A stretch of DNA of 64,000 bases from Coptis chinensis. Lineage: Eukaryota > Streptophyta > Magnoliopsida > Ranunculales > Ranunculaceae. The translations under genes were made by a program, and so were the position numbers. The DNA lies in assembly GCA_015680905.1 (NCBI GenBank), contig CM027379.1, positions 29,592,501 through 29,656,500 on the forward strand. The letters run 5' to 3'. Of the stretch, positions 35,361 through 45,200 are shown piece by piece. The notes under the pieces are model-generated. The model was not told where the DNA came from. It saw only the letters and a list, made by a program, of their open reading frames with translations, and searched no databases. The stretch's first letter is position 1; each line of letters begins with the position of its first letter.

Positions 35361-37350
35361 GAGGTGGTTCTAGCCATGTAGTTTCGCACGGCAATCTCTC
35401 CATCGGTTTTCTAACCATAACCCTCTGCTTCTTCTTCGAGCCATTTTCATACCTTTTCATAAACATATCCATCGAAGGTCTACAATCGGGACCAACACCC
35501 ACCGAAACACTTAGTTTTTCCAAAGGGATCGATAGCACTCAAAGATATGGAACGTTCTTGCTTTTGAAGTTCAATGATTTCGTGAGCACATGACAATCCA
35601 TGGTGTGCGCCAATAACACCCACAAATGAACTTCGAGTCTTTAGCGGCCACGGCTTACACGGGTATCTAGTTCTTCATAAAGCAAGTCCAAACATTTTCT
35701 TGAGACCGGGTTTCGAGTTCCGCGAAATAAAGGAATCCGGTGGTGGTCTTTGGGTTACAATCGGACTCTTCTCCGAGCGTTACCTCTAATCTCGGGCAAT
35801 TTGGATCTCTAAAATCGGGTGGATCAAGTAAAACATACTTAGAAAATCATGTCCGTTTTGTGTTTCCTAGAACCGCTTTCACCCGAAAGCATGAGACCCT
35901 TCGACTCTATTGGTCGTTGTACTCCCAAAGTGAATGTGTTGATCGTCCAACAACATACGAATCGATCCTTGTAAAGGCAACCAAGTCTCTCGCAGATAAC
36001 TAACAAAATTGGAGTACTCAACCCTATAGTGTTTTTCCAAAGCAGCAATTCTACGGTTGAAGATATCCTCGTCCTCGATTTCACTACAATCGTTCCACGA
36101 AACCGGCCTTTATCTACTAGTTACGTGGTGGGAAAAAATCATTGCATTTCTGAAGGGCGCATATAGAGATATGCCATCTACGAGAGATGCTTGTGCGCGC
36201 GTCGAGAAACACAATATCAGCCAGCACCCATCAAGGCCAAGTCCCCTGCCGGACCGATCCGCGGATGGCCTTTCTTCACCCAGCAAACCGTTAAACTGAC
36301 GCAAAGCCCACTCATAGTCTATCGCTGTTTCGGACTGGAGCAACACTTGACAGACCGTGAAAGACTTCCAGGTTGAAGTCACCCCCCACAAACTGTACAA
36401 AAGGCCACCGATACTTATTGGTTTTGTAGGTCGCGTCTATGATGAAAACTTTTGGAAAAGTCCGAGCCATTTTAACACCGTCTGGATGGGCCCATAACAA
36501 TCCCGTTATCTCATCCGTATTCATATCCTCTCACCTCCTCGAAATAATGGTTTTCTTCATAACAACTCACGCAAATCTCTCTGCATTTCGCGGCGACCGT
36601 TCATATCCAATGTCCTCACCTTGTGCACGGCATTGTAGACTTGAAATATGCTAGATAGGTTATCGGAAACCTATGTCCGATGGACTTCAAAACTTCTTTA
36701 GGTTTAACTCCATTTTGAGTCATCTCGACAAGAACTTCGAATTGTGGAACGGTCGGTCGAAGTAGCAAATGCATGTCCTTCAAGGGTGTTAAGCTAATGG
36801 ATGGTTGTGAACACCATTAAGATCGACAATTTTCCAACTATCGGCAGTCTTGCGCGTTGGAAAATACATCTTAACTTAAATGGACATCCACGTTTCATGG
36901 TTCCCGTGATTTCTCTTATTAACTTTCTCGCTTTTTGTGTGAACGATACACTAACTCTGATTCTAAATCCAAATTTTTGGTACTTTCGGTTCCGTTAGCG
37001 TTCTGCGACTTCCCAATTACCACAACCACATTACATTGTTTTCCCCGAAAGCGGTTGCCCAACCAATTCGTCACTCGTGTATGAAATACCTAAAGATATG
37101 AAAGAAAACAACAATCAATAAACTAATATAATTTCATTTAGAAAATAAAAACAAGTGAAAACAATGCCTACTATGTACCTCTTCCATAGTAAATATTTCT
37201 GTTGTATCCATTGAAAGCGGTTGAACATCATCCACGTCATTCGAGTTTCCAGAGTTCTCGAAACGCACCGAAGGATCCTAAATAAAGAACAGTTGTTAAT
37301 TGATGTTTGGCTTAAGTACCAAATGCCACAAACGACATAGCCAAAAGATT

Positions 37351-37586
37351 TGAACTTGGAAAAATATGACTTGCTGTTTTTTTGGCATTTTGAGCGGTGT
37401 GGCCACACCGCTTGGACTTAGTCTTAAACGACATGGCCACACCGTTTGGACTTAGTCTTGAACGGTGTGGCCATGTCGCTTTAAGACTAAGTCCAAACGG
37501 TGTGGCCACCGCTCAAGACTAAGTCCAAACGGTGTGGCCACACCGCTCAAATGCCAAAAAAAGCAAGTCATATTTTTCCAAGTTCA
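37351..37586. repeat. Large fold-back of palindromic units within a transposase intron
   Basis: The outer arms, TGAACTTGGAAAAATATGAC and its inverse GTCATATTTTTCCAAGTTCA, match perfectly over 24 bases. Inside, GGTGTGGCCACACC cores repeat in both orientations. This lies in the first transposase intron. Confidence 0.88.
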
Positions 37587-37810
37587 AAACTCAAAACATA
37601 TGGCCACACCGTTTGGGACCTAGTCCAAAACGGTGTGCCATGTCGTTAATGACTAACTTCAAACGTTGTGGCCACACCGTTTCAAGTCGCAAAAACAGAT
37701 AAATCGTTTTTCCAATTCAAATCCCAAACGACATGGCCACATCGTTTTGGACCAAATCGGATGGTGTGGCCGAGACCGTTTGGTGTGAAATACAAACGAC
37801 CTAGCGGCGT
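37587..37810. repeat. Diverged palindromic units
   Basis: Two or three eroded copies (ATGGCCACACCGTTTGGGAC, AACGTTGTGGCCACACCG) continuing the previous cluster. Confidence 0.75.
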
Positions 37811-37814
37811 CGTT

Positions 37815-38225
37815 TAATTACTACATGCATAATTATTACATGTATAATTATTACATGTATAATCACCGTACAATCAATAATTCCTACATGCATAATTATT
37901 ACATGTATAATCACTTTATACACATCAATAATTCCTACATGCATAATTATTACATGTATAATCACTTTACACATTAATAATTCCTACATGCAAAATTATT
38001 ACATGCATAATTACTACATGCTTACATGTATAATCACTGTACACATCAATAATTCCTATATGCATAATTATTACATGTATAATCACTTTACACATTAATA
38101 ATTCCTACATGCAAAATTATTACATGCATAATTACTACATGCTTACATGTATAATCAATCGTACACATCAATAATTTCTACATGCATAATTATTACATGT
38201 ATAATTACTACATTCATAATTACGT
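37815..38225. repeat. AT-rich minisatellite in the first transposase intron
   Basis: Tandem units of about 50-65 bp built from TACATGCATAATTATTACATG, TATAATCAC and CACATCAATAATTCC. A higher-order unit of about 120 bp occurs twice (near 37920 and 38040). Confidence 0.88.
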
Positions 38226-38413
38226 TTAATTTAGATTTACCTTATTCTTATTAAATGCATCATCATCCATTCCTCTATTTTCTTCACTTTGAACTTGTTC
38301 TACATTCTCTTTTTGAATGGGGTCACTTGGAACTTGTTCTATATTTTCTTCTTGAATGGGGTCATGATGCATTACATTTTCTTCGTCATCTTCATGTTCT
38401 AAAATGGGGTTGG

Positions 38414-38847
38414 AGCTCTTCCATTAGTGTTTAGTCTTTGGGGTTTAAGGGTTTAAGGGTTTAAGGGTTTATGGTTTTTATGGTGGAAGATAAGAGAATA
38501 AAAAGAAGGGTTGAAAAGGTTCTAACAAGTCAAATTCACTTTGGTTTGGGGTTTTTTAACCAATGGCACATTTGTAATAAGTGTTTTAATTTTTTTGGAG
38601 TCTACCAACACAATATAAGTCCGGCAATGAAGTACCTTTTTAAATGGCATGGTCATGCTCTTCAGTCTATTTATTGATTCAAACCCGCACTCTGTCTTCT
38701 AGAGAGAGAAACTTTTATGGGAAGATGATGGTTGATTAGGAGAACTCATTGATTTGTTGTCTGCCCACTCCGCCTCTTTTGTTTATGAAACTTTGGCCTT
38801 TGTGAATGAAATTAAGTTCAACCGGGTCAACAATTGAGCAGTTAACA
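38414..38847. other. MULE right subterminal region
   Basis: Contains a four-fold GGGTTTAAGGGTTTAAG telomere-like run at about 38440-38470 and otherwise non-coding sequence. It should hold the promoter of the transposase gene. Confidence 0.4.
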
Positions 38848-38913
38848 TTTTCTGTCTTTAAGTGGGCTAGAACGGTCCTACCCCTATACAGGGTCAGGAC
38901 GCTAGCAATTCTC
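38848..38913 (-). repeat. Right terminal inverted repeat of the MULE
   Basis: The inverse of the left repeat, ending GACGCTAGCAATTCTC, followed by the 9-bp target copy TTTTGGTTT (38914-38922). Confidence 0.92.
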
Positions 38914-38922
38914 TTTTGGTTT

Positions 38923-39954
38923 TCATAAGAATTGAAAAGACCGAATAGATTTCTATAAAATTACAAAATAGACTAATTTTAGGGATATTTAAGAAAAATA
39001 GAAAGTGAATATTTTTAAAATATGGGTTTTTTTAAAAAATTGCTGATGTGGCTCTCTATGAGCATCCTGAGAGAAAGCGATATAGGTAGGATGGGTTTCA
39101 ATAAGTGCAAATATCCTTATCGAAAAAAAAAAAAAAAAAAAAAAAGTGCAAATAGACAAAACAAAGGGGTGATGATTTAAAGTCTCAAAAAGAAGAATCT
39201 ACCGGGGACAGCTGATACGGAAAAATATGTTTAAAGACAGTCTGGAGACAATTATGTAGGGAGAGAAGTCCCCATTCAAAGTTGTATCTTCCTCGGCTTA
39301 GAGTAATGGACTACGATAGTCAAAGAGTGCATCTAGGAATAAGAAACAATCTAAAGGATCGGGAACTCACATGGGGAAATATATCCTACCATAGGTATGA
39401 TCAAGCAAGTGTCCACGACAAAATATAATGGTAAAAACCTTGATTGATACATTCGGGGTGACTCCAAATAGATTAACATATGCTTACTTTGGATGTCTGC
39501 GATATTGAGAAAGCATTTAAGGACCAGTCTCAAGGGATAAACTTTCTTTTTTGGTGTTATTCTCTTTGTTGCATGTTCTAAGTTCCTAACTCCTAAGTGG
39601 GATTTCATTAGTGCTTCGTGATTGTAAGGGCTGCAGTTACCAACCTCCCTTTAATGATCATACTCTTACCTTCATGGCTACATGTAGGGGTCATCTGCCT
39701 TAACCCCACCATCTCATATAATATATAAAAGAAATCAAAATGAATTAACACCGGTGACAAAGAAAACACATCGTGCTAACTCCCAAGTCCCAAGTGATGA
39801 AATATTACATGACAGAAATACAACTAGAGATGTATATGCACTTAAACACGGTAGGACTAAAAGCACCTCACACATTCTTTATTAAGAACAGAGCTAGCGC
39901 CAGAGTTGGGAGAGGAACCAATTAACACTAATACAACATCGACAACGACAATTA
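38923..39954. other. Intergenic region with a poly-A scar
   Basis: No gene is seen. At 39098-39158 the 10-base word AGTGCAAATA stands on both sides of a TCCTTATCG plus A25-type run, resembling a retroposition event with almost no body. The rest is unique AT-rich DNA downstream of the thaumatin-like gene. Confidence 0.5.
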
Positions 39955-40794
39955 TTATCTTGGAGGGCAGAAAGTGATCAGGTAACGAGAAGCCCTGCAT
40001 TTGTGAAGGCTGGAAGAATCATCATAAGCATAGCTATATGCTCTTGGGCATATTGCCTTGAACAGGTGCGCAAATATAGTCGGCTTGCATGTTTTGGGAT
40101 TGGAAAAGTCCCCAGTGCAACAATACTTAGCTGATTGCATGGCCAAGCAAGCACTCTTGCACCCAACCACTTTCCCTCCTCTCTTTACTTCCAATGCTGA
40201 AGGGCAGCAAATGTTCAAGTCCATCTCGCATCCTGCAAGCCCGCATCCTACACCACCTCCAACTGGTCCCATTGACACCGGAAGGTTGAAGCCATCCACC
40301 AAGCTCACATCATAGAAATGTAAAGGGGAGTTGGAAGTCCCAAGTGTCATCTCGACCACTGTAGCTGGTGGCATTCCAGCCGAGTTCTTGCAATGCAGTA
40401 AGCCTTGACAGTCACCAGTGTCGCATAAGCCCTTCCCATTTTGGTCAAAGCGACAACCTTGCCTTCCCCAAATTCTACCTGACCATTTCACTGGAACATC
40501 GAGAATTACTTCATCACCGAAATTGAGATGAAAGCCACCATCCCTAGGAGAGTCATGGCCTACAGTACCAAGTATCCCAGGCCATATGCTTTCTCTGCAG
40601 TTGTTCACTAGTATGAGCTGAATCCCACCTGCACCACTCAACAAACAAGCAAAAAAAGGAAAGTCACTTAATTAGTACTTCAGTTTTTCAAGTAATACAT
40701 TCTGTGTGTGTGGGTGAGAGACAGTACTTGTGAAGGAGATCGATATGAAGAGGAGGGCGAAAATGAAGAGCGCTGTTGAACAGGATGGCATCAT
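39955..40794 (-). CDS. Thaumatin-like protein (PR-5 family), two exons
   Basis: A secreted thaumatin-fold protein of the pathogenesis-related 5 family. Exon 1 (40794-40728) encodes a signal peptide, [25 protein letters not shown] intron (40727-40629) follows, and exon 2 (40628-39955) carries the rest; 246 residues in all, the usual length. The family signature [16 protein letters not shown], the start [16 protein letters not shown], the acidic-cleft [13 protein letters not shown] and the end YLITFCPPR are all present. I count 17 cysteines where 16 is usual; the extra one is in [10 protein letters not shown]. No membrane anchor follows, so it should be secreted. Antifungal or stress roles are known for the family; the specific role here is unknown. 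Confidence 0.93.
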
Positions 40795-42287
40795 TTGATT
40801 CTGAGTTTTGTGAGGACTATTAAGGAGTGTAAGTAATGTTTATCAGGAATAAGTACCTACATTAAGTACTCCATAAAGTTATCTAAGCTACTAATGTTTA
40901 TCCTAGTCGTACTACTACACTAAAATTATCAACCATTCAGGGGGTCATGTAGACTCTAAAGTAACCCACTTGCTGCACAAGTGAAGAGTACGATGGCTAC
41001 CTTACTATAACGTAAGTTTATTTTCAGTACACTTTCACTGCTTGGAATATATCCTTTGCTTTGGTTATGAAGTTTCTTTTGTATTAGTCTTTTTATTGAT
41101 TCATTAATAATTTAATATAACTGAAACAACTGAAAGAGTCTAGTGGAATTGTATAACATGGACCCTTCTTTTGTTTTGTTTTTTGGATGTTCAAGATGGG
41201 TTGAACCTGCAACTGTAGTTACAAGCTGTGGAAGTTTCTTCTTGAAAATTGATGTGCTTTCATCTTAATTAGCAAAAGATTGAACTAATATAAGAAGTCA
41301 GGTAGTAGCGTGTATTCGCTCAATTAATCCATCATAGTACGGAATTTTAATGTGAAAATATGAGGATCAACGGACTAGAAATTTGTATATATATGTTTAG
41401 CACTCGAGCCTCTGGGAATAATCTTTGACGAATACTATCATATGATCAAACCACTATCTTTTCTTCTTTTGTGAGGATAGGGGCATATGATTAAACAAAA
41501 AGAGTGGCAAATGGATTTGCTTTAGCCATATATGATTAAACAAAAAGAGTGGCAAATGGATTTGCTTTAGCCATAAAGCATGCCTATTCTTTGTTTTCCA
41601 TATTGCACATGATGTTCACATGATGTTCACTTTCGTAATCTGGAAGCCTCATGGAATAAGTTGGAAAGCTTGGTTGTTGGCTTCTTTCTTTTAAACTCTT
41701 AAATCTCGAATCAGCCTATGAATTGAAGTATCACTAAGGAATTCGATTTTGATCGTCACAGGAAATAAGTTCAAAAATAGGGCAGCACTTGCATCGTCTA
41801 AAACAAACGGGAATAAAGTTGTTTAAGTTCTAAAGTTTTACTTTGAAATGGCATTTTAACTAAAAAGCTCATTCTGTTTTCAGAGACATGGAAGACTGTA
41901 TTTTTGATGTCTCTATGATTAGGATTTCGGGTACTGCAGTACTGCCAAGTAGGCATATATTAGAGTAAAGATGCATATATACAGAACCAGTCACAGCCCT
42001 ATTGTTCCTTTGTATATACAGAGGGACCGTCACATGAAACATAAGTTCACCTGTCGTGATTATGTGATTGAGATGTTTCATGTTTTCATGTTTCACGAAA
42101 CTTTTATTCTCATGGTGTATAATGAAGCATCTTGAAATCAAGTAACAAACCAAATCTTTCGATTCTAAATCTTCTCCTGACCTTATTATTAACAGGTCTG
42201 ATAGTTCTTTCCACACCAAGCAAATAGAAAGAAAAAAACTCTAAAGCAAAATTTTCACATCAACCATTACAGACGGGGTATCCGATC
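40795..42287. other. Intergenic region between the thaumatin-like gene and TOC75
   Basis: It should contain the promoter of the thaumatin-like gene (right of 40795) and the 3' end of TOC75. A perfect tandem repeat of 45 bp lies at 41485-41574. I see no other gene. Confidence 0.5.
41485..41574. repeat. Perfect 45-bp tandem duplication
   Basis: The unit ATATGATTAAACAAAAAGAG continuing to GCTTTAGCC occurs twice in a row with no difference, so it is recent. It lies about 700 bases upstream of the thaumatin-like start. Confidence 0.9.
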
Positions 42288-45200
42288 TCAGAATCTCTCA
42301 CCAAATCGTAAGAATATAGCACCAGTTCCAGAGTTGTGATCAACAGCATATTCGGCTCGTACAAGACCCAACTTGACACCAGCCCCATAAGATGAGCCTT
42401 GCCCCATTCGCCGATAGAATTCCGTTGGGTTACCCTTGACATCCTTTGAGCTTCCCAAATCATTTCCATGCTCCGCAAATGCATACACGTGGGTGTTTTT
42501 CACAGGTATCCTTAGCTCTGCTGCAAGCTGCACATAACAGAAAGGGATTAAAATAGATATGATAAGTTAGCAGCAAGGTCATGTAATGTTTTATCCATAC
42601 CAAAGTGTAAAACTTAAGATTCACAGCAATGGAAACATCAGATAAGGCAGGCAGGATCATCAGATGAGGATATTTCCCATGTCAAAATATATATATAAAA
42701 AAGACATGAATAATGCTGCTTGCCCAACGTCCAAAAGGAGTTGCTAATTTTAAGAGAAAATTGAAAATGTCATATAAGATGAACCAAATTAATAACAACG
42801 GCTTTTTCAATAAAGTGAGCAGACATGAACCATGAGACAGATGACCAGTTCTGGAGATATTAGAATTTAGCAGTTCCTACCTCAACAAGGTTTCTGCATG
42901 CTCCAAGCTCACCCATGTTGTACCCCCTTACAGAGTAGGGTCCACCAAGTGTAAAAGCATCGTAACTTGGAAGGTCTCCTACACAACCACCATAGTGGCC
43001 ATGTAGGACCAGAACAGGAGGCGGTGGTTTACCAGCTCCTTCTTCGACCTCCTTCAACTGGATGAAGCGGGTGACTGTCAGCTGATGGCGGTTGAAAATT
43101 GGAAACTTGGTACCAATGCCGAGGCCCTGGTCCACCTGCAAGTCAATAGGATTATGATTGTTAGCAAGGTAATTACATTCTTCTGAGTTTCAGTGCCATT
43201 CAAACTTCAAAGATAATAAGAGATATATCACTAGGAGTCTAGGACTAAAATGAAAAAGCAAGGTTAGTGTAGAGTAACGTTTTGCTCCAATTATAAAACG
43301 AAAATCTGAAGTCCAATTTTTCTACAAATTGAGTAGGCTTTGAGGAAATTATTTCAAAAATCAGTAGTCATTCACTTAGGCCAGTATAAATACAGGTGAG
43401 GAACAATCATCTTGCATCTCCAAGATGCTTGGATTTATTAGGAAAGACAAATAAAATGCTTATATTTCTTATCTGAGGTGCACGTTTATCTATAGCACTT
43501 TCTCCGGAAAGCAATCTTCCTGGTGATCATAGGCATATGACAGCAAGCTATTGTATTATGGTGGGCTTCTTCTCCGGAAATAATAAATCCAAACCAACTT
43601 TTGACTTTTTTCACTCCTATAGGTTCAAGTAGTTGTTTGTTGCAGACGATGGCTTAATATTATAATCAAATTATTGATTAATTTGCTCTTCCGGCTTAGA
43701 GAATGGTGTGCTAAAAGTAATTTTGAGGGAGAGAACGTCATTGTTATAAGTTCATTTTTCTATTAATTATTTATACAATTTAATTTATAATTTATTTAAC
43801 TTTGTTATTATTATTCCGTGTAGAAGTTGTAGTTTTATACCCACAATTGTTTTGACTATTAGCTGAAAATCTACACAAACGAAAGGATCACAAAAGTTGC
43901 GTAAAAAAGTTCTTCCACAACTGTAGCTCTATTAACTTTCAACCTACAACGTCTAATAGCTGACGTGTAATCATGAAACTTCTAATAGCTGGCATGTAGT
44001 TACAAACCAACACCACTCATGCAAATGCTGTAAAATTGGCGTAATATGTCTATGGGCATCACAAAAAAAGACAACGCAAAATTAAAAGAAAAACATGCAT
44101 GGAGACACAAATTAGATTCCATTCCAAATCTTGAAATACATAAAAACGTATATAGCTGTGTATAAAAAAGCAAGAGCTTGTAATTTCATTCAGGCTTTTC
44201 AGCTCATCCTATGAAATTGCTACATCGTGATTGTACCATAGCAATTAACCAAAAACAAGTTTATGAGATTCACCTGAAACACATTCCTTTCACCGACAAT
44301 TGCTCCATTGACAAACTTGGTGTTATCACGTGTGATATTTGCTTGTGCAAATACCATTTGATCGACACCAGTGCCACTGAGAGTCGTCGGTGGACCATCT
44401 GCACTGATTCCTCCGCTTGGCAACTGCCGCTGACCATTCTGAGCAATGTGGCTACTTTCATCACGTGTTGTGATTTTCTCCATAACAAGTCCATACGTCC
44501 ATTTGCTCTGACGAGTGAAGTTCTGCAAAAAGCCAAAGTTCAGATCACCAAATAAAGCCTGGTAAGCTCCACTGAAGTGATCAAGATAATTATATGGACT
44601 TGAAACAATATAGGAGCAACAAAAAATCCCACCTCAGACACATTGGCTTTGAGGCCTGCACGGTCAACCCATATAGGTGGAACTTCATCCACTCCCGGCC
44701 CACCTGTGAATACTGGACTCAGTTTCCTGCTGTTGAAACAGCTTGCACGGAAAGTACGGTTCCGTGGATCGTAGACACCATCAAGATACGGATGTACATA
44801 CTCAAATTTGAAAGACAGATCATCCTAGAGAAAATAGTTCACAGGTAAGCTCAAGAATCAGTATCTTTGCGTAAATTAGCTAAAAGAACTGAAAAGACCG
44901 TAAATCCATGGATAGTTAATCTGAAAAGCAAGAAAGTTTTTTTTTTTGCACAAAACGCGATAACGTAGTGACTGCATTTATACTCTAAGTAACCGACTGC
45001 GCAGATCAAGGTGCATGCCCTGGGGTTGGGCCTAGGGGAGCCTAGGACCGGTTTTTGACTGCATAACTGACATAAAATTATATAGAAAAACGAGGCATGA
45101 CAGAAAATTGTTTCAGCAAGCAAAGCGTATCTAAAATCATTCCATTATAGCAACTTAATTGGCCATCCAGTGGAAATTAGATTACCAGCCAAGCTACCCA

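Larger units (their letters stand above)
34390..38413 (-). pseudogene. MULE transposase fused to an OTU cysteine-protease domain, degenerate
   Basis: An acidic first exon (38413-38241, EHEDDEENVMHHDPIQEENI) ends at GTAAATC. A second exon is 37277-37179 (DPSVRFENSGN to FTMEE). From about 37088 a FAR1-type part (RGCPFKLR, VHNHPLA) precedes the DDE transposase core: LLWAHPDGVKMARTFPKVFI, DATYKTNKYRWPF, DYEWALRQF, GDLALM and RWHI. A SWIM-like stretch (GAHHGLSCAHEI) and a GRPKGSCKRK linker follow. Next come a 17-residue Pro/Thr repeat and an OTU domain: VDDPVGDGNCGYRAM holds the catalytic Asp/Cys, and a frameshifted LFASRFNVVLVHLGSMY and HFVHVEL supply the His region. Transposase-OTU fusions occur among plant MULEs. 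Several stops and frameshifts are present. Confidence 0.8.
26976..38913. mobile_element. 11.9 kb Mutator-like element (MULE) with PMD and transposase-OTU genes
   Basis: Inverted terminal repeats of about 65 bp (left starting GAGAATTGCTAGCGTCCTGA, right its inverse) and a perfect 9-bp target duplication define the ends exactly. Inside are, on the plus strand, a PMD/MAIN-like gene (29891-32138) and, on the minus strand, a MULE transposase joined to an OTU domain (34390-38413). It also holds a pentatricopeptide fragment, a Copia RNase H fragment, fold-back clusters and a minisatellite. The preserved ends show that this large unit moved as one. Frameshifts and stops in both genes mean it is not now autonomous, unless the reading is affected by sequencing errors. 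Confidence 0.92.

Noticed and set aside
38430-38472. Telomere-like GGGTTTAAGGG repeats
   Set aside because: The plant telomere unit is TTTAGGG; here GGGTTTAA/GGGTTTAT occurs only four times, so I treat it as a short local repeat.
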